From: an uncultured Eisenbergiella sp.
GTDB taxonomy: Bacteria > Bacillota > Clostridia > Lachnospirales > Lachnospiraceae
DNA length: 60,069 bases
Assembly (NCBI GenBank): GCA_947627215.1
Contig: CANQVD010000021.1
Coordinates: 1 to 60,069 of the forward strand
Direction: 5' to 3'
Part shown: one piece after another, positions 1 through 8,752 of the stretch
How positions within the stretch are numbered: position 1 is the stretch's first letter
How the letters are laid out: each line of letters opens with the position of its first letter
Made by a program: the position numbers and the translations under genes
The notes under the pieces: model-generated
Told to the model about the DNA's origin: nothing
What the model saw: only the letters and a program-made list of their open reading frames with translations
Databases searched by the model: none

Positions 1-413
1 GTGTCCAGTTCAAAGAGATAGGGGCATGTGACCCGGAAGAAGTTGCCCATCATCAGATCGGTGTACCAGGCCGACTGGAGCTCGGACAGGCAGTCAAACA
101 CATAGAAGGCGTCCCGCCCCCGGCGGGTGATCTCGTCGTGGAGTTTGACAGTGAAGGTCTCAAAGCCCTCCTCCGGGTCAAACCGGCGCACGTCGATGCC
201 GGTCAGGTCCGTGAGGACCGGCTCATGCTGGGCGAAGCGGATATAGACGATGTTTCGCCCGTCGGCCACCGCCTGCCGGGCGAAGGGTTCGGCGAACAGC
301 CGGAACTCGTCGATGCCGGATACCTGCCAGACCACGTTGTCCCCCAGCCGGATGTGATCCAGGATCTGATCCATGCCGGGATAGCCGCTCAGGATCGGGT
401 CAAAGGCTGCCAT
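1..413 (-). CDS. PEP synthase / PPDK-type protein, N-terminal part (cut by window edge)
   Basis: Only the first 137 codons are present; the gene runs off the left edge. The peptide contains LRLGDNVVW-type, VYIRFAQHEP and FYVFDCLSELQ segments. I recognise these as the RecA/KaiC-like N-terminal domain that precedes the PEP/pyruvate-binding and PEP-utilising domains in a clostridial group of phosphoenolpyruvate synthase-like proteins. The ATG at 413-411 follows an AGGGGGA ribosome site. The kinase and phosphohistidine domains lie outside the window, so the catalytic assignment rests on family memory of this N-terminus only. It is read divergently from panE and has its own promoter and leader hairpin. 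Confidence 0.65.
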   Translation of the reverse strand, partial: MAAFDPILSGYPGMDQILDHIRLGDNVVWQVSGIDEFRLFAEPFARQAVADGRNIVYIRFAQHEPVLTDLTGIDVRRFDPEEGFETFTVKLHDEITRRGRDAFYVFDCLSELQSAWYTDLMMGNFFRVTCPYLFELD

Positions 414-446
414 GTGCAATCCCCCTTTTTTTATCAAAGTATGGTT

Positions 447-493
447 AAAAAAAAAACAAAGCGGGACAAAGAAGTATGAACCTCTCTGTCCCG
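447..493 (-). terminator. Leader hairpin with T-run (candidate attenuator)
   Basis: On the minus strand a 7-bp stem (CGGGACA/TGTCCCG, arms 493-487 and 468-462) is followed by CTTTG and a run of ten T (456-447). It lies between a predicted start site near 495 and the start codon at 413, so it would terminate the gene's own transcript after about 45 nt unless bypassed. No known riboswitch or T-box consensus was recognised in this short leader. Confidence 0.55.
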
Positions 494-501
494 TTTCTTA
501 T

Positions 502-530
502 ATGATACATCCGATCAGCGGAAATTGCAA
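502..530 (-). promoter_or_regulatory. Sigma-A-type promoter for the PEP-synthase-like gene
   Basis: On the minus strand TTGCAA (530-525), a 17-bp spacer and TATCAT (507-502) predict a start near 495. The leader then begins directly with the attenuator-like hairpin. Confidence 0.6.
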
Positions 531-695
531 TCGTTTATTTTCAGCCGCTGAAAGGGCCAAAATGAGATCAAAAACAGACCATGAAAGGTGTGGAAATTTG
601 GGATCCGTACAACTATAATGATTATAAAGATGATAAAGACTGTAAGGACCGGAAATCGGACGTGACAGATTGTTGAGGCGGCAAGGAGGAAAAAT

Positions 696-1733
696 ATGAA
701 TCTGCAGGATAAAAGGATCGCCGTGATCGGCGCAGGAGGTGTGGGAGGATATCTGGCCGGGATGCTGGTGCAGAAATTTCCCCATGTGACGCTGGTTGCC
801 CGGGGAGAGCGGGGCCGGGCGATCCGGGAGCGGGGCCTGATTTTGCACAGCGAGTATAAAGGAGAGAAAACGGGAAGGCCGGAACAGGTGGCCGAGGCCG
901 TTCGTCTCCTGGAGCCGCAGGACTATATTTTCATCTGTGTGAAAAATTATTCTCTGGAAAAAGTCTGCCGCGATCTGGCCGATTCCGGCGCAGTGACGGA
1001 TGAGACGGGGATCATTCCGGTCATGAACGGCGTGGACGCGGGCGACCGGGTGCGGGAGCTGCTGCAGCTGGAAGAAAGCGGAACTGCCGCCTGTCGGCCG
1101 GATGATGCAGAGGCAGGCGGCGCTCTTATGCCGTCCCGGAAGGCGGTGGTCGTGGATTCCCTTATCTACATCGTCTCCTTCGCCCGCCCGGATTATTCCA
1201 TCGAGCAGCAGGGCCGGTTTGCCAACCTGCGGATCGGGATCCGAAACGCGGACGCGCGGCAGCGGGAGAAGGTGGCGGAGGTTTCCCGGATCCTTTCCGA
1301 AGCGGATATCGACCACGAGACGGCGGCGGACATCCGGTGTGAGATCTGGAAGAAATATATCCTGAACTGCGCCTACAATGTGGAGACCGCCTATTGTGAC
1401 AATACCATCGGCCAGCTTCGCGGTGACCCGGTGAAGGCGGAGCAGTATGAGCAACTGGTCCGCGAGGCCTGCGCGGTAGCGCGGGCGAAGGGGATCGGCG
1501 TTCCGGAAGACCACGCGGACGCAGTGATCCATAAGTTTTACAGGGATTACGGCGACGACGCCACCAGTTCCCTTCAGCGGGACGTGCGCGCGGGGAAACA
1601 GTCGGAGCTTGAGACCTTCAGTGGCTATCTGGTGCGGGAGGCCAGACGGCTGGGCGTACCGGTCCCGGTGTCAGAGCGGATGTATGCGGGGCTGAAAGAG
1701 AAGGAAATGACCGCGGCGGACGGGAGCCTGTAA
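696..1733 (+). CDS. panE: 2-dehydropantoate 2-reductase (ketopantoate reductase)
   Basis: Cytosolic NADPH-dependent reductase converting 2-dehydropantoate to pantoate in pantothenate/CoA synthesis. The N-terminus has the dinucleotide-binding glycine motif GAGGVGGYLAG at about residues 11-21, then CVKNYS and MNGVDA, which match the substrate-binding Lys/Asn region. The C-terminal half has IWKKYILNCAYN, with the Lys/Asn pattern of the helical catalytic domain. At 345 residues it is somewhat longer than the usual 300 or so, with an insertion around residues 130-150. AAGGAGG precedes the ATG. No other pantothenate gene is nearby, and the family includes paralogues acting on other 2-oxoacids, so substrate specificity is inferred. 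Confidence 0.85.
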   Translation: MNLQDKRIAVIGAGGVGGYLAGMLVQKFPHVTLVARGERGRAIRERGLILHSEYKGEKTGRPEQVAEAVRLLEPQDYIFICVKNYSLEKVCRDLADSGAVTDETGIIPVMNGVDAGDRVRELLQLEESGTAACRPDDAEAGGALMPSRKAVVVDSLIYIVSFARPDYSIEQQGRFANLRIGIRNADARQREKVAEVSRILSEADIDHETAADIRCEIWKKYILNCAYNVETAYCDNTIGQLRGDPVKAEQYEQLVREACAVARAKGIGVPEDHADAVIHKFYRDYGDDATSSLQRDVRAGKQSELETFSGYLVREARRLGVPVPVSERMYAGLKEKEMTAADGSL

Positions 1734-1846
1734 CGAAAAGGACGGGGGCCTTTTTTCTGCTCTCAGCCGTGACAGTTATCATAGAGGATCAGTATTCATA
1801 GAATGACAGTCTGTCCGTACAGAGATAAGATCGGAGAAAAGAAAAC

Positions 1847-4231
1847 ATGCTGCAGGCAGAGAAGAGAAAAGAAAGGACTATCACGGAGGCGAGGCGGGAG
1901 GGAAATGCGCTGTTCCTCTTTTCGGAAGCTGGGATCATCCGCCTGATCCCCCAGACGGACCGGGCGGTGCGCGTTTCCTATACGGAAAGCGGCGTTTTCG
2001 GAACGGAACAGGGGCAGGAATACGCGGATCTTTCCGCCTCCTGTGCCTGGGACTGGCAGGAGGATGACCGGGAGATCCGGCTGGAGACGGCGGCCCTGCG
2101 GCTGATCGTCGACCGGGCCACGGGTTCTATCCGGTATGAAAAGACGGACGGAACGAAGCTGGCGGCGGAGCGGGCCTGGGAGAGCAAAAACGTGGAGGAG
2201 TACGATGTGTACCGTCCCGCCATCGGGGAAAACACCCGTTATGAGGAGATCCGCACGCCGGACGGCGTCAAGCGTCGGATCCGGGCGGCGGAGAAGGTGT
2301 TTGACAGGAAGCTGTGCCGCACCCGTCTGTGCCTGGAATTTGCGCCGGGGGAGCGGCTGTACGGGCTGGGGCAGTCGGAGGAAGGGATATGGGATCTGCG
2401 CCATACCGTGCGGTATCTGCACCAGGCGAACCTAAAGATCGCGATCCCCCTGCTCCTTTCCGGGAACGGCTACGGGATTCTGCTGTCCACTCAGGGGACG
2501 GCGGTGTTTGACGATACGGCATACGGCTCCTGCCTGTATACGGACGCGGACGAATATCTGGATTATTATTTCCTGGCCGGGAGCCCGGATCAGGTGGCGG
2601 CGCAGTTCCGTGACCTGACGGGCCGGGCGGCCATGCTGCCCAGATGGGCCTTCGGCTATATCCAGTCCCAGGAGCGCTATGAATCCGCGAAGGAGCTTTT
2701 GGATACGGCGGCGGAATTTCGCAGGCGGGGCATCGGGCTGGACGCGCTGGTGCTGGACTGGATGTCCTGGACGGGGGAACTCTGGGGGCAGAAGAGCTTC
2801 GATCCGGCGCGTTTCCCCGATCCGGCGGCGATGACGGACGCCCTGCACGCGCAGGGGGTGCATTTCATGCTTTCCGTCTGGCCCAATATGAGCCCGGCGG
2901 GGGAAAACTATCGGGACTTTGCACAGGCTGGCCTTTTGCTGCCGGGGAGCGAGATCTACGACGCCTTCCGGGAGGAGGGGCGGCGGCTGTATTGGAAGCA
3001 GGCCGAGGAAGGGCTGTTCCGCTATGGGATCGACGCCTGGTGGTGCGATTCCTGCGAGCCGGTGACGCCGGAGTGGAGCCGGAGGATGAAGCCGGAGCCG
3101 GGGGAGATGTACCGGGATTATCTGGAAGCGGCTTCGGAGATTCTGCCGCGGCAGAAGACCAACGCTTATGGCATGTACCATGCCCGGGCCGTTTATGAGG
3201 GACAGAGGAGTTCTCAGGCGCTGTGCGGTTCTCAGGTACAGCGGGATTCCCGGACGCAGCAGGAAAAGCGGGTGTGCAATCTCACCCGCAGCGGTTGGGC
3301 CGGGAGCCAGCGGTACGGGACGGTCTTCTGGTCCGGGGACACCAGCGCGAAATGGGACACGCTGAAGCGGCAGGTCGCGGAGGGGTTGCATTTCTGCGCC
3401 AGCGGCATGCCCTACTGGATGCTGGATATCGGCGCCTTTTTCGTGAAACGGGGAACGCCCTGGTTCTGGGACGGCGATTATGAGCGGGGCAATCTGGATC
3501 CGGCCTATCGGGAGCTGTATGTGCGGTGGTTCCAATACGGGGCGTTTCTGCCCGTGTTCCGCAGCCACGGTACGGACTGCAGAAGGGAGCCCTGGCAGTT
3601 CGGCGCGCCGGGAGAGCCTTTTTATGAGGCGATTCTTTCCGCCATTCGGGGACGGTATCGGCTGCTTCCGTATATTTATTCGCTGGCCGGGGCGGTATGG
3701 CGGGAAAACGGTACCATGATGCGGCCGCTGGTCTTTGATTTCCCGGATGACGAAAGGGCAGCGGGCAGGATGGACCAATATCTGTTCGGGCCTTCCCTTC
3801 TGGTCTGCCCGATCACGGAGCCCATGGAAGGAGCGGAATCCGTCCGGAACGTGTATCTTCCGGCGGGGACGGACTGGTATGATCCTGAAATGCAGGAGCG
3901 GTATGCGGGCGGACAGGAGATCACGGCCCGTGTGGGGATCGGCCGCATCCCGGTCTATGTGAGGGCCGGGGCCATCGTGCCGGTCATGGAGCCGGGAGAG
4001 AGCACGGCGGAAATGGAAGGCCGGGATATCCTGCTGCTGGTCTACGGCGGGGCGGACGGAACGTTCACGCTGTATGAGGATGCCGGGGACGGCTACGGCT
4101 ACGAGAACGGGGAATATTGCCTGACGCGGATCCGTTATCGGGACGCGGACGGAAGCGTGGAATGGAAGTCCGAAGGAGATATGACGTTTCGGAAGGGAGA
4201 GATCCGAAGCCGCGTGATCCGCGGCGTTTGA
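1847..4231 (+). CDS. Glycoside hydrolase family 31 (alpha-glucosidase/alpha-xylosidase type)
   Basis: A retaining alpha-glycosidase of 794 residues in the YicI-like part of GH31. An N-terminal beta-sandwich (about 1-255) is followed by the (beta/alpha)8 barrel. LDALVLDWMSW (about 298-308) is the substrate-contact strand. YGIDAWWCDSCEP carries the expected nucleophile Asp at about residue 401, and VFWSGDTSAKW carries the acid/base Asp at about 498. C-terminal beta domains follow (YVRAGAIVPV, then a small tail domain with TLYEDAGDGYGYENG). No signal peptide is visible, so it is probably cytosolic and acts on imported oligosaccharides. Whether it prefers glucosides or xylosides cannot be told from the sequence. 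The ribosome site (GGAG) is rather far from the ATG. Confidence 0.88.
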   Translation: MLQAEKRKERTITEARREGNALFLFSEAGIIRLIPQTDRAVRVSYTESGVFGTEQGQEYADLSASCAWDWQEDDREIRLETAALRLIVDRATGSIRYEKTDGTKLAAERAWESKNVEEYDVYRPAIGENTRYEEIRTPDGVKRRIRAAEKVFDRKLCRTRLCLEFAPGERLYGLGQSEEGIWDLRHTVRYLHQANLKIAIPLLLSGNGYGILLSTQGTAVFDDTAYGSCLYTDADEYLDYYFLAGSPDQVAAQFRDLTGRAAMLPRWAFGYIQSQERYESAKELLDTAAEFRRRGIGLDALVLDWMSWTGELWGQKSFDPARFPDPAAMTDALHAQGVHFMLSVWPNMSPAGENYRDFAQAGLLLPGSEIYDAFREEGRRLYWKQAEEGLFRYGIDAWWCDSCEPVTPEWSRRMKPEPGEMYRDYLEAASEILPRQKTNAYGMYHARAVYEGQRSSQALCGSQVQRDSRTQQEKRVCNLTRSGWAGSQRYGTVFWSGDTSAKWDTLKRQVAEGLHFCASGMPYWMLDIGAFFVKRGTPWFWDGDYERGNLDPAYRELYVRWFQYGAFLPVFRSHGTDCRREPWQFGAPGEPFYEAILSAIRGRYRLLPYIYSLAGAVWRENGTMMRPLVFDFPDDERAAGRMDQYLFGPSLLVCPITEPMEGAESVRNVYLPAGTDWYDPEMQERYAGGQEITARVGIGRIPVYVRAGAIVPVMEPGESTAEMEGRDILLLVYGGADGTFTLYEDAGDGYGYENGEYCLTRIRYRDADGSVEWKSEGDMTFRKGEIRSRVIRGV

Positions 4232-4364
4232 AATCCCATACTGCTTCTGGCCGACCGCAGGGGATGTCCTGTTGGACAGAATGTTTTCACAGAATGAATA
4301 CGGCTGCGCAGAGCTTTGCCCAAGAAGGATTTGCCTGAGAATGATTTGCCCGGGAATAAAAGAT

Positions 4365-4404
4365 CCTGCCGGGATGTATCTGTCCCGGCAGGGCCTCTTT
4401 TTTT
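4365..4404 (+). terminator. Rho-independent terminator after the GH31 gene
   Basis: A perfect 10-bp stem CCTGCCGGGA/TCCCGGCAGG (4365-4374 and 4383-4392) is followed by a T-rich run to about 4404. It lies 130 bp past the GH31 stop and before the convergent DUF975 gene. Confidence 0.8.
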
Positions 4405-4519
4405 ATCCTTTTATTCAAATGAAATTTGATCCGGAAAATCGGCTGTCCGGAAGATATCAGCGGCACTTCGCCGTATCCGGTCCGTTCAATATCCGATTCC
4501 TTCGAAGGGACAGCTCCGG

Positions 4520-5227
4520 TCAGTTGACAAATCCGTCAGAAGCGTAGGTGCCGCCCGTCTGACCGCCGGAATAAGGAGACGGCTTCAGGCTCAGGTAATA
4601 TCCGGCCTGGGTGATGTTCATGTAAGGCGCGACATACAGGGCCGCGATACCGCAGGTGACGCTCACCAGCAGGATCCAGAGGATGAAGGAGAGCTGCAGG
4701 ACGAAATACTCCCAGAGATGGCCGGACATCAGCAGCTTGCTCTCGTTGACGCATTCCCGGATGCCTTTGTCCGGGTTCTCCGCCAGGATGAAGAACGCCT
4801 GGGAATACCGCAGGGCGGCGATGATGCCGGGGATATAGCACAGGCAGCTCCAGAGCATGATGAACAGGCTCATCCACAGGGAAAGGCCGAAGACCTTGAA
4901 GAGCATGTGGAAATGGCCGAACAGATCGCCGATGCCGGCTTCTTCGTGCTTGAAGACCTTCAGGCTGTAGACGTAATAACCGTATTCCACCGTAGCGAGC
5001 AGAAGAGCGACGACGACGGCCACGACAAAGTAGATCAGCGCCCCCACAACGCTGACCGCATCAGAGCCCGTGAGTGCTCCGCCGATGCTGAAAATGGCGG
5101 ATACGACGCCCAGGATGATGGATGCGGCGATGCTGACCGCCAGCAGGGCCAGGGTGACCAGGCAGGGATGGGGATTCGCCAGGTTCATGGCATCCTTCGC
5201 ATCCTGTTTTAACAGTGCGCGGTTCAT
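4520..5227 (-). CDS. DUF975 family integral membrane protein
   Basis: A 235-residue protein with a short N-terminal segment (MNRALLKQDAKDAM), then about five or six hydrophobic helices. The family-typical internal part LWSCLCYIPGIIAALRYSQA, and the NPDKGI / SKLLMSGH region after it, match DUF975 proteins of Firmicutes. No enzymatic motif is visible and the family function is unknown to me. The ATG is preceded by AGGAGG. Upstream on the minus strand a TATAAT-like hexamer (5296-5291) lies in AT-rich DNA and may be its -10. It is convergent with the GH31 gene and monocistronic. Confidence 0.75.
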   Translation of the reverse strand: MNRALLKQDAKDAMNLANPHPCLVTLALLAVSIAASIILGVVSAIFSIGGALTGSDAVSVVGALIYFVVAVVVALLLATVEYGYYVYSLKVFKHEEAGIGDLFGHFHMLFKVFGLSLWMSLFIMLWSCLCYIPGIIAALRYSQAFFILAENPDKGIRECVNESKLLMSGHLWEYFVLQLSFILWILLVSVTCGIAALYVAPYMNITQAGYYLSLKPSPYSGGQTGGTYASDGFVN

Positions 5228-5445
5228 AAAAAGTACCTCCTCATAATGTAATGGTTATACGGTCGATTACTGCAAAACCGTAATTAAGTTCATTATAACA
5301 TATTATTTATAAATAGGGTATATCGATTATGTATTTTTCCCGCTCCTCATGACGTATTTTTCCTTTCCATGAGCAGAGGCCCGGCGATCTGTATCCTCCG
5401 TGCCGGACGGTGCTTTTTCTTCCTGAAGCATGTCAGATTCACATT

Positions 5446-5467
5446 TTGTGCAGCGTATCCTGCACAA
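5446..5467. promoter_or_regulatory. Inverted repeat TTGTGCAG-N6-CTGCACAA
   Basis: Perfect 8-bp arms separated by 6 bp in the divergent space between DUF975 and the ATPase remnant. It has no T-run and is the size of a dimeric repressor site. No regulator can be named. Confidence 0.35.
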
Positions 5468-5509
5468 TAACGAAGAATATGCCAATCTGTGAAAGAAGGA
5501 GTGCACAAA

Positions 5510-5638
5510 ATGAGACTGAAAAGGGAAACCTATCTGAAACAGATCTGTCCGTATGATGACTCGAATGTCACCAAGGTGATCACCGGGGAGACGGACCGCG
5601 GAGATATTTTTTGCAAAACGATTGTAATTTACGGATGA
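5510..5638 (+). pseudogene. Remnant of an AAA_14/DUF4143-type ATPase gene
   Basis: A 42-codon frame with a good ribosome site (AAAGAAGGAG) reads MRLKRETYLKQICPYDDSNV followed by TKVITGETDRGDIF. This resembles the first 30 or so residues of the AAA_14/DUF4143 ATPases, which normally continue KVITGIRRCGKS through the Walker A loop. Here the frame breaks away at the point where the Walker A sequence should start and stops soon after. I read it as the 5' stub of a deleted gene; the glnS promoter now overlaps its end. A chance resemblance is possible because the match is short. Confidence 0.5.
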
Positions 5639-5650
5639 GTTTGTTAAGAT
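5622..5650 (+). promoter_or_regulatory. Promoter for glnS
   Basis: TTGTAA (5622-5627), 17-bp spacer, TAAGAT (5645-5650); predicted start near 5657. It overlaps the 3' end of the ATPase remnant. Confidence 0.55.
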
Positions 5651-5678
5651 AACTTACAGCGAAGCGCAGGGCGCGGGT

Positions 5679-5700
5679 CCTGTCCGGCTCCCCGGACGGG
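5679..5700 (+). other. GC-rich hairpin in the glnS leader
   Basis: A 9-bp stem (core GTCCGG/CCGGAC, 5682-5687 and 5692-5697, extended by CCT/GGG pairs) with a CTCC loop in the roughly 95-nt leader. There is no T-run and no recognised T-box or riboswitch. A tiny frame, MKNGT (5747-5764), overlaps the glnS start. Confidence 0.4.
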
Positions 5701-5753
5701 CGCGGCGGGGCGCAAAAGGAGGAGGCCGCCTGCCAAAGGCGGTATTATGAAAA

Positions 5754-7451
5754 ATGGAACGTGAAAATATTGCAGCGGAAGAGAATAAGGAAGTCGTTTC
5801 CAGAAATTTCATTGAAATGCTGATCGACCAGGATCTGGCGGAGGGCGTATACGATACGGTGCACACCCGTTTCCCGCCGGAGCCCAACGGATATCTTCAT
5901 ATCGGACATGCCAAGAGCATCCTGCTCAACTACGGTCTGGCGCAGGAGTACGGCGGCAAGTTCAACATGCGTTTTGACGATACGAACCCCACGAAGGAAA
6001 AGACGGAGTTCGTGGAGTCCATTCTGGCGGACATCAAATGGCTGGGGGCCGACTGGGAGGACAGGCTGTTCTTCGCCTCCAATTATTTCGGGCAGATGTA
6101 CGAGGCCGCGGTGAAGCTGATCCGGAAGGGCAAGGCCTATGTCTCCGACCTGAGCGCGGACGAGATTCGGGAGTACCGGGGGACGCTGACGGAGCCGGGC
6201 CGGGAGGATCCTTCCTCCGGGCGGAGCGTGGAGGAGAATCTGCGCCTGTTTGAGGAGATGAAGGACGGCGTCTATCAGGACGGCGAAAAGGTGCTGCGTG
6301 CCCGCATCGATATGGCCAGCCCCAACATGAACATGCGCGATCCGGTGATCTACCGGGTGGCCCACATGAGCCATCACAATACGGGAGACGCCTGGTGCAT
6401 TTATCCCATGTACGATTTCGCCCATCCCATCGAGGACGCCATCGAGGGGATCACGCATTCCATCTGTACGCTGGAGTTCGAGGATCACAGGCCGCTGTAT
6501 GACTGGGTGGTCCGGGAGCTGGAATATCCGCATCCGCCCCGGCAGATTGAGTTCGCCAAACTGTATCTGACCAACGTGGTGACGGGCAAGCGCTATATCA
6601 AGAAGCTGGTGGAGGAGGGAATCGTGGACGGCTGGGACGATCCCAGGCTGGTTTCCATCGCCGCCCTGCGCAGAAGGGGCTTCACGCCGGAGTCCATCCG
6701 AATGTTCGTGGAGCTGTGCGGCGTCTCTAAGAGCAATTCCTCCACAGATTATGCCATGCTGGAGTACTGCATCCGGGAGGATCTGAAGCTGAAGCGTTCC
6801 CGGGTGATGGCGGTGATCGATCCGGTGAAGCTGGTGATCGACAACTACCCCGAAGGACAGGTGGAATATCTGGACGTTTCCAACAATCTGGAAAACGAGG
6901 CGCTGGGGAGCCGGAAGGTGCCCTTCGCCAGGGAGCTTTATATCGAGCGCGAGGATTTCATGGAGGAGCCGCCGAAGAAATATTTCCGGCTGTTCCCCGG
7001 CAATGAAGTGCGCCTGATGAACGCCTATTTCGTGAAGTGCACCGGCTTTGAAAAGGATGAGAACGGCAATGTGACCGTGGTGCACTGCACCTACGATCCC
7101 GAGACCAAATCCGGCAGCGGCTTCGAAGGCCGCAAGGTGAAGGGGACCATCCACTGGGTTGCCTGCAAGACCGCCGTAAAAGCGACCGTGCGCCTGTATG
7201 AAAACATCGTGGACGAGGAAAAGGGCGTTTACAATAAGGAGGACGGTTCCCTGAACCTGAATCCCAATTCGCTGACCGTCCGGGAAGCCTGGCTGGAGCC
7301 GTCCCTGCGGGGCGCGAAGCCCTATGAGAGCTTCCAGTTCGTCCGCCAGGGCTATTTCTGCGTGGACTATAAGGATTCCAAAGAGGGGGCGCCGGTGTTC
7401 AACCGCATCGTTTCGCTGAAGAGCTCTTTCAAGCTGCCCAGGCAGGGCTGA
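5754..7451 (+). CDS. glnS: Glutaminyl-tRNA synthetase
   Basis: A class I aminoacyl-tRNA synthetase of 565 residues charging tRNA-Gln directly with glutamine. The N-terminal Rossmann domain shows [18 protein letters not shown] (HIGH motif near residue 50). The region [20 protein letters not shown] is characteristic of GlnRS, and the two C-terminal anticodon-binding beta-barrels follow ([11 protein letters not shown] to SSFKLP). The loop at the KMSKS position reads [12 protein letters not shown] instead of the canonical MSKRKL-type sequence; I believe this is a clostridial variant. The in-frame codon just upstream of ATG 5754 is a stop, which fixes the start. Having GlnRS suggests this cell does not rely only on the GatCAB route for Gln-tRNA. 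Confidence 0.95.
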   Translation: MERENIAAEENKEVVSRNFIEMLIDQDLAEGVYDTVHTRFPPEPNGYLHIGHAKSILLNYGLAQEYGGKFNMRFDDTNPTKEKTEFVESILADIKWLGADWEDRLFFASNYFGQMYEAAVKLIRKGKAYVSDLSADEIREYRGTLTEPGREDPSSGRSVEENLRLFEEMKDGVYQDGEKVLRARIDMASPNMNMRDPVIYRVAHMSHHNTGDAWCIYPMYDFAHPIEDAIEGITHSICTLEFEDHRPLYDWVVRELEYPHPPRQIEFAKLYLTNVVTGKRYIKKLVEEGIVDGWDDPRLVSIAALRRRGFTPESIRMFVELCGVSKSNSSTDYAMLEYCIREDLKLKRSRVMAVIDPVKLVIDNYPEGQVEYLDVSNNLENEALGSRKVPFARELYIEREDFMEEPPKKYFRLFPGNEVRLMNAYFVKCTGFEKDENGNVTVVHCTYDPETKSGSGFEGRKVKGTIHWVACKTAVKATVRLYENIVDEEKGVYNKEDGSLNLNPNSLTVREAWLEPSLRGAKPYESFQFVRQGYFCVDYKDSKEGAPVFNRIVSLKSSFKLPRQG

Positions 7452-7512
7452 ACGAAAAAACGAGAGGCCGTCACACGCTGTGCGGCGGCCTGTCTGTATC
7501 GGAACGTGACGG

Positions 7513-7557
7513 AGCTGCTGCAAAATAGATGAGCAATCTATGGAGCAGCAGCTTTTC
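7513..7557. terminator. Terminator between convergent glnS and mocR-like genes
   Basis: A 9-bp stem AGCTGCTGC/GCAGCAGCT (7513-7521 and 7545-7553) has an inner TAGAT/ATCTA pair and ends in TTTTC. It serves glnS, and may act in both directions. Confidence 0.6.
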
Positions 7558-7563
7558 AGTTAT

Positions 7564-8658
7564 TTAGCGGTACTCTCTTCTTTTCTGTCTGCGCACCCGG
7601 TTGATGTGCCGTTCGAAATCGCCGCCCCGGATCAGCTCCGCCAGGACGTACTGGATGAAGGTAGGAACCGTGCAGGAGTAAAAACCGAGTTTTTTTTCAA
7701 AAAGCGGGGACAGGCGTTCGGGCAGGACCATATAGCCGGTCCGCAGGGACGGCGAGACGGTCTGGGAAAAGGTGTTCATGTAGATCACATTTTCCCGGTC
7801 CGTGTGGGTGAACAGGGTTTCCTCCGGTTTTCTCGAAACGGAGAACTCGGATTCGAAGTCGTCCTCCACCAGATAGCGGTCCCCTGTGTCCGCCCAGCGG
7901 ATGTACTCGTGCCGCTTGGAGGCGGAGGCGGTCACACCGCTGGGATAGCTGCGGTAGGGAGAGATATGGAGGATGTCGGCGCCGCTTTTCCAGAGGGCGG
8001 CGCTTTCGATGCCGTCCTTTCCCAGCGGGAGCATCTCATAGCGGACATTGCAGGCCTGATAGACCTGCTCTATTTTTTTGTAGGAAGGGGATTCGATCCC
8101 GTACGTCCGGTTCCGGCCCAGCAGCTCGACGATCAGGCTGTAAAGGTATTCGGAACCGGAACCGATGACGATCTGGGCCGGATCGGCGAAAATGCCGCGG
8201 CTCTGGGCCAGATACTGGCTGATGGCACGGCGCAGATACAGACAGCCCTGTCCCGGAGAGCGGTCGAGAATGGTTTCCCCGAAGTCGTTCATGACGCGCC
8301 GCATGGTTTTGGTCAGGACGGAAAAGGGAAATTCCGGAGCGGAACGGTCGGCGGAAGAATGCGTGGATAAAACCGACGGAGAGGTGTCCTCGCTGCCAGG
8401 AGCGAGAAAACCGTCCTCCACCCGGAAGCTCACGAAATAGCCGCTGCGTTCCCGGGCCTCGATATAGCCCTCCTCGCACAGAAGGTCATAGGCATGCTCC
8501 ACCGTCACGGTGCTGACGCCGGTCTCGGCAGCGGCGGTCCGGCGGGAGGGCAGCCTGTTCCCCCAGGGATATACGCCCCGGATGATGTCGTCCCGGATCA
8601 GCCGGTAGAGCTGCAGATAGGCGGGTGATTCGCTGTCCTTTTGAATGATATAGTTCAT
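7564..8658 (-). CDS. MocR-type (GntR HTH plus aminotransferase-like) regulator, atypical
   Basis: The N-terminus (about residues 8-75) is a GntR winged helix (YLQLYRLIRDDIIRG, RLPSRRTAAAETGVSTVTVE, GYIEARERSGYFV). The remainder is the fold-type I aminotransferase-like domain that in PdxR/MocR proteins binds PLP. Two oddities are seen directly. The PLP-lysine motif, normally SKT-like, reads NTFSQTVSPSLR, so the Schiff-base Lys is Gln. The protein also ends at residue 364, just after FERHINRVRRQKRREYR, without the roughly 90-residue small domain usual in the family. Divergent location beside a pyridoxamine kinase and an ECF S component points to control of vitamin B6 uptake and salvage. Ligand sensing without the lysine is open. 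Confidence 0.8.
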   Translation of the reverse strand: MNYIIQKDSESPAYLQLYRLIRDDIIRGVYPWGNRLPSRRTAAAETGVSTVTVEHAYDLLCEEGYIEARERSGYFVSFRVEDGFLAPGSEDTSPSVLSTHSSADRSAPEFPFSVLTKTMRRVMNDFGETILDRSPGQGCLYLRRAISQYLAQSRGIFADPAQIVIGSGSEYLYSLIVELLGRNRTYGIESPSYKKIEQVYQACNVRYEMLPLGKDGIESAALWKSGADILHISPYRSYPSGVTASASKRHEYIRWADTGDRYLVEDDFESEFSVSRKPEETLFTHTDRENVIYMNTFSQTVSPSLRTGYMVLPERLSPLFEKKLGFYSCTVPTFIQYVLAELIRGGDFERHINRVRRQKRREYR

Positions 8659-8661
8659 CTG

Positions 8662-8693
8662 GTATTATAAAATTCTCCTGTTCTGAGTATTAT
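8662..8693. promoter_or_regulatory. Two direct GTATTAT repeats (candidate MocR operator)
   Basis: GTATTAT occurs at 8662-8668 and 8687-8693, 25 bp apart in the divergent mocR/pdxY space. The second copy overlaps the predicted -35 of the kinase promoter. MocR regulators are known to bind direct repeats; the assignment here is inference. Confidence 0.3.
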
Positions 8694-8718
8694 CATGTAT
8701 GCAAAACCATTATATACT
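8690..8718 (+). promoter_or_regulatory. Promoter for the pyridoxamine kinase operon
   Basis: TTATCA (8690-8695), 17-bp spacer, TATACT (8713-8718), predicted start near 8725. This argues that translation begins at GTG 8753 and not at the ATG at 8699, which would lie upstream of the transcript. Confidence 0.5.
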
Positions 8719-8752
8719 GACCTTGTTGAAAAAACAAGCGGGAGGTTTGGAC

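Noticed and set aside
5745-7523. Long antisense frames opposite glnS, and similarly opposite addB (20147-22822), GH31 (2432-3778), the ECF ATPase (30061-31824), yfhO (47577-49190) and gltB (56965-58722)
   Set aside because: GC-rich codon usage leaves antisense frames open; the sense frames have clear family motifs and ribosome sites.
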